Shown: positions 31,346 to 45,696, counted from the first letter of the stretch. The stretch is 52,071 bases of DNA from Liolophura sinensis (GCF_032854445.1 NC_088301.1:49907116-49959186); one strand, 5' to 3'. The notes: generated by a model from the letters alone, not told the origin. Program-made: numbers and translations.

Positions 31346-34300
31346 CTTTAGCTAGAGATTTATTCTAACTCTTCATGTAATTGTTTAACTGTAGCAAATT
31401 AAACCCACTCCACCCCAACGCCATTGTCAGAACCATTGCTTAAGCAGGATTAGGTAACAAAAACATGCGGTAAAGTTAATTGCAATATATCAGATATACA
31501 ACAGGGGAGATTTTTTCGAGAATAAACGTAAGCGAATAAGAATCAAGGGATGGACATGAAATTGTGTTTGTGTGTGTATATTGCTCAGTGATAGCCTCTT
31601 AAGCACATTCGTCCTATTTGATTGTAACAACCCGAGCACAATGTAATGCTGTTCTCTTGAATGGCTGCAAACCCGGATGTGTTCCACTAGTGCTATGTAT
31701 TAGAACAACACAAGTAAGGCGTGATTGTTTTCCGCAGATCAACTTGTTTGTCAACTGGCGTTATTAAATGCGCAAATGTTGACAGCCATTTGGCCTAAAC
31801 AACACGTTCGCTTAATAAAGATATCAACAAACTAACGCAATTTACAAATACAACTCGCATGCGAGCCTAATTTTATTGTTTACGGAAGTTGTGTATGCTC
31901 TGCACCTCTCAGGTTATAGAAGCGTTGTGGTACGGTATCCACCCCTGGCTTTGAGAAGTTAATGTTGGGCCAATGTTGAATGAAATGCGATTGAAACCAG
32001 CCCCACGCCTACTCAGTTTACTTGTTTATGAGACAAACCCGGATTATCTTTTTCCTGTATTTCATAAATGTTGAACAAATACTTTATATGGCAAATGTTC
32101 TTCGATACGGCTACATAGATCACTGTAGAACATAATTTTAACATATGATTAATGTAGAAGATACATTAAGTAAAATGAGGCATTTTCGTGCACTCATTAA
32201 ATATGGAAACCACTGACTCGAAACTATTCACAACATGACTAATTAAATTGACTCTGTATGTGTTATGGACCTGCACCATTCCAAAAGGCTAACTCAAACG
32301 CTGCAATGCTCTTTTTGATTGGCTCCAAGTATTTTATGCTGTCCATTAAACAAACTAATGATACTTTCATGAGATTTTTGGCACTTCATCAGATACAAAA
32401 CTTAAGACCCTCAACATCGATGGTATACCCACGGATGTGTTTTCCGTCAAGTACAATTCCATAACAGATTACGCGAACAAGGTATTAAGTTGATATATTT
32501 TTTCATTCGTCACATCAAGTATGATGATGACTAATTTAAATTAAATGTGCAAGGGATAACTTTTCAAAAGCAGAGACTGGAGACGGTTAAGTGAATAGAC
32601 GTCTCATTGACAGCAAATGGACAAATACACAGCTCATCAAAGTTAAATTACACACCTCAGTTTCCTGATGAGAAGACAAGCACTTCCGAACAAATTGACT
32701 CTTGTCGACTCCTCCAGGCTATTATTTTCGAACATAATATTGAATGTCGTGGTGATGGATTTGCATTGCCAGACACTGTGTGCCAGGCTGGAATGTGCTA
32801 TATGGGCATATGCTACGAGACTAGGCTGTTCTCACTCATCAAAGCTTGGCTCCTGGAACAGACGGTGCATATTTCTAACATCAGGAATGAAAACAGTTTC
32901 AAGATGTGAACTATAAAGTCTTCAATTTGACCAGATGTATCGGAGAAATGATTAATTTATTTCGTTCGTGTTAAATTTGGTACTGCAAATGTACCATTCA
33001 TGTGGAAGTGGTCAGGTTTATGAATACAGGAAACCGGACAAAACCGTAACTTAGCAGATTCCCCAATGACTAAATCATAACTTAAAACAGCTGAGCCTGG
33101 TAGAGCAATTATCATAATGCCCGAAAGGTACCGCTACTTGTTGTAAATTCTTGTTCTCTGCAGTATTGACTGAAGTGGGCTGGCTGTGCATTGGCATGGT
33201 AAGACTAGGCCGAGGGAAGAAAATCATGGCTACTATAATTACTAATAATATGGGTAACGTGAGTTGAGAATATGGGTACAATCCCGAGAACAAACCCGGA
33301 AGAAAAAGGACAATTTACTGCAAGGAACAGGTATAGTATATTAGTAATATATGTATTTTTAATTGTGCTCAGGGAGTGTCGACATGTACAATTTTATGTG
33401 GTTGATGAGAAATGTCATCCCTTTTTTTACATGTTTCATGCGACTGATTGATGTTTAAAACAGTATTCAAAGGATTTTTCTTACTGGTGGTGCCCGTAGT
33501 AAACCACCGGCCTTTGGCTTACCTGGCAAACTTTTCTACATGTTACTATCAGTTTGCTGAAAAACCCAACAGTATGTAGAAAGAATGGATAACGTCCGCT
33601 AAAAAGAAGCTGTATAAAATCACTGAATAAAGTTCTGAGGTAAAACTCTTCGTCTTCATTGCTCACTTGTGATAAAATTACCAGTTTACTAGGAACAAAA
33701 TTTAAACTACTTGAAGTTAACATAAAGCAAAAAAAAAAAAAAAAACAACATAAAGCAAAGAAAAAAAACAGAATACAATATACGGTTTAACGAAATCACA
33801 TTTTAAAGATTAGGATGTAAAATGAGTACAAACTTTTGATTTGCTTTCGTTCATCAGACAGAAGACTAGGGACAATATGGTCTCAAATAGCCCGTATTTG
33901 ATCAGATGTCCAATGGCTGAGTAATTTTTAATGTAGTTGATCCAGATGAACCAAATTAAATATCCATGGTAAATTGACGGTATTGAGATCGAACGCGGGA
34001 CAAAGATGTTTCACTGGTGTAAGGAGAATCAGTTAGCAGTCAATTGAACGTAGCTTTGTTAATTAATTATTGACAGTGAAAACAAGAGGAAATTCTTAAA
34101 GCAGAAACAGCTTTCCTGATCGATTAGGAAAACGTGTTAATTGCCTTTCGTATTTAAATCCTTTGGCCGTGACCTTTTGTTTAGAGACGATCGGCTCGAA
34201 CATTAACCTTGACGACACTGTGAGTTCACAGATCATCCATGATACGTTGTTTTGGATAATGAGATGTTGTTTGACCGAAGGGCATCCAGTCATCAAATAC

Positions 34301-37300
34301 GACCAGCAGCTCTGAAAAGATGTTTTGATGAAATTAAGTGATTCTAGTTTTTTACCAAGCGATATGTGCAGGGTTTATACATAAGACTTAAACACTTTTT
34401 TCACCTTATAAGGATAATCATTAGCAACAGTTTACTCAAAGGATGATGGCTGCAAGGTAAATACATTACGTAATATGTTTTGTTCACAACGGCTAAAGTA
34501 GGACCTATGCAACGTATAAATTAATTTTCGTTTGATTTGAGATGGCGTTACATTCGTTACTTTCTTCGAGAACCCAATAATTTCTGTCCCAAGAAGGTTT
34601 TACCTTTGAGTCTTAAACCAAGGTCATCGCATTTCCTCTGACAGTGGACACGCAGTTCAAAAGATACCCGTACCTGTGATGTTGTACGAAAGGTCAAACT
34701 TAAGAGAATGTTTTGGTCTGCGGGGCACGCAAAGTACACATGGACAATTGGGAGACGACGCCTTGTTTTAGCAGATCCATTCCAACATCACGGAACTGTT
34801 ATCTTCTTAAAATCAACAACAAGCCATCGAAACTTTCTGTTTTTAAAAATGGCTTTTAAGCAAAAAGTGTAAGCTAAATATATCGCCTTCCTACGAAGAA
34901 AACACCAATATGGGCCAAGGTTAACTTTAGAATGACTGTATTATGATTCATATGAAACTGTCCACATGTCTGAAACGTCTCCAAATGTGAAAAAAACGTG
35001 CTTTTATGTCCGAAAATACTTATCTCACATTGGTAATGCGACAAGAGAAGCATAATTTAATTGGATTTATAACTACAACTTCATTTTCAGAAAGTATGAT
35101 AGTAACAAAATTATCAAAACATACAAATGTTACAAACTTATATGTTTATCCTGAAACAAAAAAGCCACAAATATGTCTAGGTTAAATTCAGAAAAAATTA
35201 AAACGTATTGCAGTTTTAGGTAAATTACTGGAATATGTGTTCTTGAATATTCCTTATAAAACCATAATTAGGAATAAACTCATGTGACAAATTTCTGATT
35301 AATGTCATTAAATATATAAATAATCATAATCTTATATGCTGGAAACAAATCGAAAGCTACTGAGAATCGCGTTCCTCTTATTTCACCTTATTACGCTAAG
35401 CTAATGCTATGTTCCGTATCAGACAACTCCCAATCTTGTGAAATTCCGTATGTCTGTTGTCTGACGAGAGAACTACAATACGAGTTTGCTGCTATACAGC
35501 GAAAAAAACATACACAGATTTCATATTTATCAAGGGAGTTTACAACAAGCAATTATTGCGAATCATGATTCAGAACGCGCCTGGGGTTAGGACACGACAA
35601 ATCGTGGTCCATGCGCGGCCATTCCAGGTTTCTGAGACGGTTAAACAAGTCTGACAGGTCGTACTCCCGAGCTGGACGAGAAACTCTCACGACCGCTGTG
35701 GATTTGGTCAGCTCTCGCGAACGCATCCCTCTGACCCATGTTCCGCTTTCTTCTATTGACAGTCTGTGTTGTAAACAAACACTATTAATTACGCAACCGC
35801 CAATGTCTATTTATTAGGTTGACATACCTGTTGTTTTCAAACACTCCGACCACTGGGACAGGTTGGGCAGCCAATTAACTTGCCACCTGACCTAACTTGT
35901 TCAGAAGATTTTTTTCGCTCTACTGTATTAAAAAGCAGAGCAACTTTCCCGTTGATAATATGGGTACACCTTGACTTTGGCACAATTAGAAAGTTATAAA
36001 GCTGTGACATACTTTTTTAGCCCCCATCAGCCTCTACTGTAGATTGGTGCCCAGTAACATTAAGAATACTGGAGGTACATTCAACGTAACTTTTCATACA
36101 CACTGAAGACATTTTTTATTTAGTGAAGCCACAAAGGCAACAGCAAATAAGGGATATTTTTGTTGACAACATTTTTCTTTGACGTAGTGCTATTGGTTTT
36201 CATTTCACATGTACTGGTTGCTCGCAAATCGGGTATTGATAATGATCTGTGGCTTATCTTTCCTGTTATATGTTTCTGAGTATAGAGTTAATTAGTCAAA
36301 ATAAGACATAATCTGTTCTCTTCAATGTGAATACTTGATACTGGCTACTACTGTTCCACGTCAAGGGCACTTTGTGACCTAACTCTGAAATGCACTATCC
36401 CTCCGCTTAGACATTCATTTAATAAACATTATTTAATTTCCTTAACATATTCCTAAAAATGTAAATTGAGATAAATATTAGACAAATTCCAGACACTTTG
36501 CTTGACACACTGAGTTCTCTTTCTATGAATTTTTATCAGGGTATACATGAAGTTTACACTTACTATTTGCATCCCCTTTACATGTCATATAACTTTGCGT
36601 ACTATGTCCAAATAAATAATGCTATGCGTTTCGCGTTTTTGTCAAACGTGGAAAGGATTCTGTCCACAGAATATCAGATTACCGTAAAGCTAACGTATGT
36701 GCTTGTTAGTCAGGCGAGGGAAAAGAATCAGTGTTTCTTTCGTCAACATACAAGAGGCTAAGTGTTAGCCTAGGTCGATGGCTTCACACCGACGACATCC
36801 GCTCATTTCACTTCCCTCTCGGTTTACGTAGATGCCATGTCCACACTCCCCTCGGGCCAACACTTCCCCTCCGCCCAGTACAGACACCTCTACCCCACAG
36901 CAATATCACCTGCAGAACAAATAAAATACCTAGAGGCGTTTGTTCACTTCTAGCCTGGTTTCGGTAAAAATTCCATGAATTCGCTCTAGAAATATGGCCT
37001 ACATATCTTAACTTAAACGGTATCAGTCAATAAATGTTTAAAACCCAACCTGTTGCACTCATGGGCTAAAACTGGGGACAGATAAGAAGTTACGGCTAGG
37101 TTAGTGATTCCTAGTTCCTTGTTACTCAGTTTATCCTTTCAAATAACGTTTAATGTTGAGAAACAACGACTGAGGCGAAAAGAATCCAACAACATGTTAC
37201 TATAGATATATTTATTACTAGGCGAGTAATAAGTAGGAAAGAAGCCATCATCAGTTTACGCTGCTCTGTTCATTTATAGTTATAGAATTTGGCACATATT

Positions 37301-40300
37301 AAGCATGATAAACATACGATATAAAGGTAATAATCCCAATGTTTCCAGACTGTTGATATGAATATAAAAATCTGTAACAAGATAATATAAAACCAGAGAG
37401 ACGACTACAGTTTGATAGTTGACATAGGACACAGGTTTATTCGTGTAATTTGCACTTGTCAACGCGACTCCAGTCACTTGCATTTTACCAGTTAATATTT
37501 GCCCGCGTTCATGGACATGCAGCAAGAAGCGTCTGTAAATGAAACAAGTCGCCTTTCTTCTTGAATCAAGAAGAAAAGTTAAGAATTACCATGCATGCCT
37601 AAAAAAATTAATGCAACCATCGTAATCATATTCCAATTTACTTATGCAGTTACATCATGCCCTTGTCTGTGTTTTTATCACTCTACCTGTTCGACGTGAC
37701 CGGTTTTAGGTCATTACGGATAATCTTATTTCTAATGCTGGTGTTGTATTGTGCTAGTACCGAGACAAGCAAGCGACAGCCAGTCATTGTGTCTTTTAAC
37801 GAGTCTCTTGGGTTTCGGGCCAATGTGTGAATATCCTTAGGTCAACTGCACTGACGAAGTATGGGTTAAGATATTAAGTGTCTAATCCCAAAACAACACA
37901 TGATTCCAAAGTACTAGATTTTGTAATGGCGGACAAGATAAAATAGCAATGGAAATGTTTTTATGCTTCGTGAAAAGTTGAATTTGTATTTACTGACGAT
38001 ATATAATATAACATTTTCACATAATCGTGAGATCTGTTTCAATCTCTCATGATCTGATGCCTTTTTTAACATTTTCTTCGTGTTGAAAGCGAACGCTGTA
38101 TAGGTAAAATTGTTTTTATAACCACGTGTTTTATCCCATGTAGACCTGTTAGATTTTCTTGCAAGTGAGTTTGCACCTGTACTATGCTAGCACTCAAAGA
38201 CTCTGGATTAACCGTGATCTTGCCATCATATATCAAATCCGTTCGCAGGTAAGCATTTCACCACAGCTTCTGTGATATCGTTGTTAGTTAAGCTGCAGTG
38301 ATTTTACTTATAACTGTTTTATAAACTGCTGATAAAGACTTGATCCTGTAGAGATTTAAGTACACTTTTATAGATATATATTGTAAATTCCTCGATGAAA
38401 TGATTGTAAACATTCTTCGTCCTCTGTTGAAAAACATTTATGAGCATTAGCTTTATGTCTGAATACCATATGTCCGCCTGTATTATAATAGGAAATACTG
38501 AACTGGCCTTTAGCAGGGAAGGCGATCGGGGGTGTATGGGAGACTTAAAGGCCGGATTTCTCTCATAGCACGCTGGACGCCACGTGCTCAAGATTCCTTG
38601 CCAAGTAACTTTTTAAATTGGCGGAGCGGGAGAAAGGTGACAATGCGAGTTAAGCCGAGGAAAATCCTTGCTCATCCGTGTTACTTTACAGCCGAATGGC
38701 TTGTCTTGCTCCCCTCCCTCCCATGCCTGCCTTCTGTGTGTACTATTTGTCTCAAGACAAATATTACTGGGTCTGGTTTTCGTAACAATAGGAAGGCCGG
38801 GAAACAAGAGATGGGAAATGAGATCATTCACATGCATCTGGACTCAATAACAACGATTTGGCATACTTCCTGTGATTTAAAGGTATATTTCTTTTGATTA
38901 AAACTTATTTAATTTCGGCAGAAACAAATGTTGTATTTTATGAAATTCATCGATTTCCTGCTCCAAATTTATTCTGTCCCAAATTTATTATACATAAATG
39001 TCCTAAGCATTGCCGTATTTCAGAACAGAACCAAATTACATGGATAAAAAGTATACTTTGATGATATCTACAGTCTGCTTTCTGACTATATACGGATAGG
39101 GAATTGAATGGTTGGCTTTCACTGGCAGTCATTTTATTCAACGTACCACAAACAGTGTAAAATGAAATATTTGATATATATATTCACATAATCCGTGATT
39201 CAAGCCACTTGTTGCATGCGAGTCTGTTTACTTTATAGACACATTCGTGGTGCGGAAACAGTTATATAACACTGTTCGATAGGAAGCGCATGGAAGCTTT
39301 GCGTTCCTTTTCGTGGCGAGCGTATGCTTCGCACGTGTGGAATCCCTTTACGTCAGAAAAGGCGAGCTTAACGCGAAAACTGAAGGGTTGCGCGATGACA
39401 CTTTGAAGCAGTGAATGCTATGTTGTTAAATTATTCCAGACACTCCTCGCTTGGCACATTAATATCTTTACATAGATTCCAGACCAACCCAATTTGGCGT
39501 GCACTTCTACCTGCTAATCTATGTTCTTAAAATGTTCAGAGGGTATTGTTAAGAGGGTTTCAAAGAATCTTCTCTACACTCTTTAACCTCAGGATGGGTT
39601 ATGACCACGGGACCTTGCACTCGTCTGGCAACTGGAGACCCAGACTTTCGCAGCTTGATTAGCAGCCAAGATTTGACTTCTGAAATGGAGCTTCCTTCCG
39701 AAGCAATAAGTGCTGTAGTCAAGTAGGAAAGTTGACGGTGTTCTCGCCATGTAGCTGGCCACAGATAAGGACAAGATCCACTAGCACCTCAAAGCGGCCG
39801 AAGGATTGCCCGGAGCGAGACTGACCTTGTCGACGGCTTCAATGATTAAGTGAAAAGCATGTAAGCCACGTGAAAGTGGTGACAAGTAGTTGTGATATTG
39901 CCTTTAAGCAGACCACAATGTCCAGTCTTTAAGGAATATTCCTCATACGCAGTTTAAAAACCGTGCACATTTAAAAGGATGCTTGATCACCATTATAACA
40001 ATATGCAGTTAGAGTTGATGTTTTATATATAAGAAGTTGCTAAAAACGGGAAATCCCGCGTTTTTTAAAGGAACCGGAAAAATCGAGTAAAAACATAAAC
40101 TGGTAGGCCTCTACAGTTTTTTTTAACTTTAAATAGACAATGAGGAAAGAACTACTGCCAACACGCGTTCAAGATTAACAACGCTCAATTCCAGATTCAG
40201 GAACATAAATGAAGCATACTTCTGACAATGGCTTGCTTTTTGGTTAGTAACTAAGTTTAGGAAGATATACATGTCGTTGTTCATGTTCTTGATGTTCAGG

Positions 40301-43300
40301 TCAATAAACAAAAACTGAACAGATAGCTAACCGGTAAGCTGTAATATGACATTGACCAGCGCTCATCGATAGGTTTCTACCATGGTGAAGTGCTTTCATC
40401 TGACCTCATTTCACACCTGCAAGAGAGGTCAGCAGCTTGGTCAAGTACTGGTCACGCAGAGTCCTAATCAATCGAGCCGCAAGCTTGTCTCTAGCCAAGT
40501 CTGTGACAGGTCTTGTCTTTCGCGTGGGTCCATGTCTTGGCCAGGGTACGTTATTGACCTTTTCTCTTGCTCCATCTAATGTCTGAGCAAAGAATCTCTT
40601 GCACTGGTCAGATGATCAATTAACCCGTCATCGTATAGGAAGGCATTTTCTGTTATGTTGTCCTAGCCCCACAGTTCTTCAAAGAACATGTTTGCTTTAT
40701 CTTCGTATCGTGTCCTGTGATATATAATAGCATAGTTTTGACACGTATCTCAATAATTTTTGGTACTGCTCATCTCTGTAAATTGTGACCTTTGAACAAA
40801 ACTTGTGGAAATCGTCTGATGTTTTCGCACTGGGCTACTCAGGTTGACTTTCACGGTCATATTCAAATATTAAGAATAGGCAGGCCTGGAATGGATTTTT
40901 ATTTAATGGGCATACTTGTCTATCAATTCCTTATCGTCTGCTATGTCAAAATTGCAGTATTGAACCAAAGAGCAAGCAGATGGCTCATATGAATGGTCAT
41001 GAATCTCGATTTCTCATGGAGTAAAGAGACATTGGGTACAGTCCAGATGTTTACATTGAATGTCATGAGACTCACAAATGCTTTTTGTCACTTTGGTGGT
41101 AGCAGCCATGTGAGTTCAAAACGTTCAATTCCATAGTTTCGTATCTACTTTAGTTATTTTGTGAGGAAAATGGGTTTTTTTTAATTTTTGAAACGCTCTT
41201 TATATGTAACTTGGAATTTTATCTTTCTTGAAATGGAACTCATTGCATTTCTTGATAGGGAAAACCACGCTTCACGTAAAATCATTGTTGCTGACAAATT
41301 ATATACGATAAATTGTTTCTCTTTAAGTAGGACGACTCTTATGCTGCAACTAATATATATTGTTACCCAAAAATGGGTGATTTTCCAAACCCGTTTTTTC
41401 CTCCATACGAAGGAAGAAAGGACGGGGAATGGTTGATCTTTAACTAACACCTTTAAACTCTCCGAAAGCCACATTGCTCTGAGCTGGAGTGGATTTTCCG
41501 CTTCTGTGTCCTGATGCTATAGGTGTCGACCAGTGCATCCTCGTGTTCGACTTCTCATTGATTCTGTTTAACGATGACACATGACAGTGTCATCTAAACG
41601 ATACGGTAAATATTGTGTAACTGTCTGAATGTATGAATCCTGCTAGCTGTGTCAGTGAGATGTTTGCTAATCTTGCAAATTACACCTTACGACATATTCG
41701 TTAAGGGTGCCAGAATTTGTGTACAGATTCATTAGAGCTCATCATTTTAGAGTAATAAACGCTTCCTTCGTTTGCAATACGGCTAATTTAATGAGACTGT
41801 AAACATTTAACACCAAGTCTCCGTCAATTTTCACCTCTGGGCACGACTGTAGCTAGAAGCAAATATTAATTATTTGTTAATATTTATGTTCAGAAAAACA
41901 GGAGCCATTGTGTAGTCTAGGTCTTAGAACAGGCACAGTTATATGAAGGCGGACTTTTCTCGCGATGTCTCGGCATGCAACTAATCTGTTTGTGAAATCT
42001 GACCAAAACTATGAAACTTGAATCACATTTTCCTAAATAGGCTTCCTCAAATATTAATGTTGGAGTTTTAATATAATTTGTTTTTCACATTAATTATTCT
42101 GATACTTCCCTCCCGTAAAGCTAAAACACTTTAAATAGTTTGGCATCGTATTTAATACTTCCCTTTGCAAGAAATGATTTTGAAAATCTCTTTCTGCATT
42201 TACATTTTGTGGCAACAAGTATCTGTGCCGTTCATTATAACTCAGGGATATGGTTTTTATATTGTGGTTTTGTAACACTGTAGGTAAATAGAAAACACCA
42301 TCTATTTGGCTTGATGATTTTGCTAAAAAAATAATGACAGATACATTTAAGTAGCCTCTAGTCAAATTTCTAAAATTTTACCAATGTATCAGTCTTCGAA
42401 TATAATTTGTTGAAGGTTTTTGGCGTTATCATTAACAAGTATTATCTAATTGTGTAAAACATTTATTGCTTTACTCTACGGTTTAAAACCGTTCCCTTTC
42501 ACTGGTAAGAATGGCTCAGCATTGAATCATCATATTGAATCATATTGAATCTTACCTTTAATCAATATTGATTTTATATTGGACAGGTTAGGAGACACAT
42601 TTTGAGATATGGTGAACTTTGCCATGTTCCTTTCGCGATTTGCATATCAAGTATAAGTTACAAAAGAACAAATGGACAACCAGTTATAGCATTACTAATA
42701 CAGTGAGACAGAAGACTTCCGGCTTATCTATGACCGGGGGAATCGATGAAGATCAAGATCTTGACAAGTCTGAATGCATTGTTGTAGACGAGGTAAATGA
42801 AGGGACAAGTTTTTTTGTAACGTAATACACTTACACTGTCAAGCAATCGAACTTGGATACGTGTTTTTTGTGTTCAGGTATTAGCAGGAATAACGTGGAG
42901 GATTGTTAGGTGTAAGTTTCTAGCAGTAGTGATATTTGTTATGCTTCAGGTATTGGCAAAAACATCAGACGAGTTGTTGCATAACTAAATCTTTTTCTTA
43001 ACGGTTAAGTCGATTTGCCAAGACATTGGCAGGTGTGCCATTAGAATAAGAGTTCCCTCCACATGCACATATGCGATTTATCTGCACAAAATCAAAAGTT
43101 TTATTCAGTCGAATGCATCTATCGCTATAAGTATATTGAATATTGCGTTTAAATGCTCTCGCTGAATCAATATCTCTGTACTTCTGGTCAGGACATATGT
43201 GTGGTACCTAACGAATGATGTTAAGCACAATTCATATAAATACATAAATTGTGATTTAAGCTAGTGTACGGTTCTCTAAATTGTGTTTTTGCTCTTGTCT

Positions 43301-43583
43301 TGCATGTTGCTAATATTGCCTCTTATCATGATGTTACCCATCTGTAACCCGCAAACACCTACATCCTGACGATGGATGCAAATAGCTTCAAAACAAAAAC
43401 TCGTCACAAGTGTTAATCTTACTGGGTAGCGTTGTCATTTTAAAAATATTAGTTTCGAACCCACTGAAATTGGTAGTTCGGTTGGGTTAATGTTCAGTGA
43501 TACCATGTTAAAATAGTTGTAATTATATTAAAACGTACACCTAAAACATAAGCATGTATGATTTTAATGTGCTTATTTTGCTC
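31346..43583. other. Long stretch without a recognisable gene
   Basis: About 12 kb of AT-rich DNA. I see only the poly(A) scar at 33719, short tandem CATATTGAAT words near 42529, and GC-richer patches at about 35570-35760, 38520-38850 and 39590-39840 that match no family I know. Small or fast-evolving exons could be hidden here. Confidence 0.35.
33719..33759. repeat. Poly(A) tract bracketed by a 13-bp direct repeat
   Basis: AACATAAAGCAAA occurs at 33719-33731 and again at 33747-33759, separated only by an A-run and one C. It looks like a poly(A)-only retroposition scar with a target duplication, but replication slippage is equally possible. Confidence 0.5.
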
Positions 43584-43592
43584 ATTCTTTCA

Positions 43593-43949
43593 TGTTAGTA
43601 AGTGCTTGGGGTTTAACGTCGTGCTTAACAATTTTTCAGTCATATGACGACGAAGGAATCCTTAGAGTGCATGTAATGTGTCTCCTTGTTGCAAGACGGA
43701 TTTCCAGCGCTCTTTTATCTAGTGCCGCTTCACTGAGACGCCTTACCGAAGGCAAGTAAGCCGTCCGCCCGAGCCATTATACTGATACAGGTCAACCAGG
43801 CGTTTCACTATCCCCTTCATGCTGAACGCCAAGCGAGAAAGTTACAACTTCCTCTTTTAAATTCTTAGGTGTGACTCGACCCAAGATTGACCCTGGATCT
43901 ACCGCTCCCGAAGAGGACGCTCAACCAACTGTGCTATCGAGGCCGGTAA
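43593..43949 (-). mobile_element. tRNA-derived SINE, family 2, second copy
   Basis: The reverse complement of this stretch aligns along its whole length with the SINE at 10629-10947: A box in GATAGCACAGTTGGTTGAGC, CAGTATAATGGCTCGG, and a tail with TTAAGCACGACGTTAAACCC. A 9-bp direct repeat ATTCTTTCA flanks it (43584-43592 and 43950-43958). It is longer than the first copy because the region before the tail is more complete. Confidence 0.85.
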
Positions 43950-43958
43950 ATTCTTTCA

Positions 43959-44881
43959 AGAGACAAATATACCTAAAATTTATGAAAAGCTCATAGTAAG
44001 ACAATACAAACTAAGCTGAAATCGGCAAATCTTCTGCTGTTCTCAGAGCGAGAAGCATCTGTGATAGGTATATATAATACGAAAGAGCACTATACCATGA
44101 CTGATAAGATTAGCTGGTTCCAATTTTACACTTACAAAGTATACTTCTACTTATAGTGGATCTGTTAGCTCGGCGTTTTACTGTGAACTATGACAAGTCT
44201 GTCGAATCCAACCATTATATTATGTCTCATAACCAATATACTACAAAAGAATATATACAAATACTCAACAGTCGTGTCAAACTTGTTATGACACGTTTCT
44301 TAATACTAAGGTTATGTCACACTGTAGCACATTTTATTTTTATTTCATCTGTTCCAAACTTCGCGAAACACATCTTGGTTTTATTGAGTATGAATTCACG
44401 CGACCGAACAAACCTAGCTGAGATCGTGTGACATATGTTGGCTTGAGGCTTAACGCTCATCATATTCGGACCGAACTTGTAAATATCGGTTGTAACAAAA
44501 TGCTCGAGTCTTGCCAAACAGGCACTGAGCCATACATTTTACGCACCTCGTATACACGACTGGCATACCATGGTAGCTGTTTGAAGGCTGTTACGACTTG
44601 TGTATGTCTGAAAAAACATTCCGGTATAATCCACCATGTACATGAGAGCGTACGGACGCTCTTATTTCCCAGATTGGGATACATCGGACTCTGTCTAACC
44701 ATGTCGGAAATAGAAAAACAATTTCCGTATCAGAAAACGACAATATGAGAGGTAACAGTGATGATCTTACAATAAGTCGCATCCGAGTAAGGGACGGCGT
44801 GCAAGGGGTAGGACCCACAGCAGCCGATTAGCCGTGTGGACTTCTGCTTCAGACTACAAGGGAATTTGCTTGGTCTCTCGA
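43959..44881. other. Upstream flank of the chitin deacetylase-like gene, no gene seen
   Basis: Several overlapping short frames occur on both strands (44156-44748), but none resembles a known protein. Confidence 0.4.
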
Positions 44882-45200
44882 GGGGTGAATCCCCGCAATA
44901 CACAGTCCAATAGGAGCGAAGCTCTGCACCCAAAAAGCAGGTCACACAACGTGCTAGGAACTCGCCAGTGACAATGTTTGATCAGAACTGCGATCAAATA
45001 TGTATCGAGGATTTCGATCTGTTGCGGGAATTTTGGCAACAGTTTCGCACAGCTGTTGACATACGCATCTCCATCCACTGCACACAACTCAGACGGCATT
45101 TAAAAGGGACCTCTGATGAGCAGGTAGCCACAATTCGTTAAACGAGTTACAACAGTCACATCTTTTGCCGTTTTTAGAGAACTTTGACCTTACTGTCACG
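44882..45200 (+). promoter_or_regulatory. Candidate promoter and 5' leader of the chitin deacetylase-like gene
   Basis: Upstream of the ATG at 45201 there is a TATA-like TTTAAAAG at 45099-45106 and a CCAAT at 44907-44911. A transcription start near 45130 would give a leader of about 70 bases. The block is richer in G+C than the surrounding DNA. These are short motifs and chance matches are possible. Confidence 0.22.
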
Positions 45201-45696
45201 ATGTCTGTGGTCCTGGGAGTAACACTGGGCCTCTCACTGCTGGTTATGGCCGGAGCCAGGACTTGGCCCACGGACGCTCGGTGCCTGCAAGGAGATACCA
45301 AAGGCTACACGTGTCACCCCGACAACCCAGGTATATTTATCAGGTGTGCCAAAGGAAGAATTTTCGAATTTCACTGCCCAAGTGGATTGCATTTCAATAC
45401 AAAAACTCAGAACTGTGACTGGCCTAAAAATGCAGATTGCAAGCGCTTGAATGAAGTCGGGTCTAAAACTCCTCCTGCCTCTGCTCATCCAACTGCCGGC
45501 CCACCTGCACAAGATATCTGGGAAAAGAAGTCCACTGGTAGTCCTTGGTGGAGGCCAAAGAATACAAAGCGCCCGTGGTGGGAGAAGAACAAGGATATCT
45601 GGCAGCCGGAGAAACCTCATTATTCCGGGTCAGGGATGAAAAATAACGGTGGATCTGCAAAGAGACCGCCTCAACCTCCACCTGTTATCGAAGGCA
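45201..45696 (+). CDS. Chitin deacetylase-like gene, coding exon 1 (signal peptide, CBM14 domain, linker)
   Basis: First coding exon of a secreted chitin deacetylase. It begins at the ATG at 45201; the frame is open upstream to a TTG at 45165, but only the ATG gives a compact signal peptide (residues 1-19, core LGVTLGLSLLVMAGA). Residues 28-80 form a CBM14/peritrophin-A chitin-binding domain, with six cysteines at 28, 38, 49, 59, 72 and 80 in the family spacing. Residues 81-165 are a low-complexity linker rich in Lys, Pro, Gly and Trp, with two PWW motifs. The exon ends at a consensus donor (A|GTAAGT, GT at 45697-45698) after the first base of codon 166, so the intron is phase 1. The domain binds chitin in the family; binding here is inferred. 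An upstream non-coding exon cannot be excluded, but no earlier coding exon is needed. Confidence 0.88.

Noticed and set aside
42619-42793. Possible exon encoding an acidic stretch (GGIDEDQDLDKSECIVVDE) with a GAG|GTAAAT donor
   Set aside because: The nearest good acceptor (42585-42586) is followed by in-frame stops, so no consistent exon could be built.
45165-45200. Extension of the chitin deacetylase start to the TTG at 45165
   Set aside because: TTG is not a usual eukaryotic start, and the added residues would bury the signal peptide. The ATG at 45201 gives a normal secretory leader.
45234-45620. Minus-strand ORF of 128 codons opposite chitin deacetylase exon 1 (and 47449-47829 opposite exon 2)
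   Set aside because: These are antisense shadows of conserved coding sequence and show no domain.
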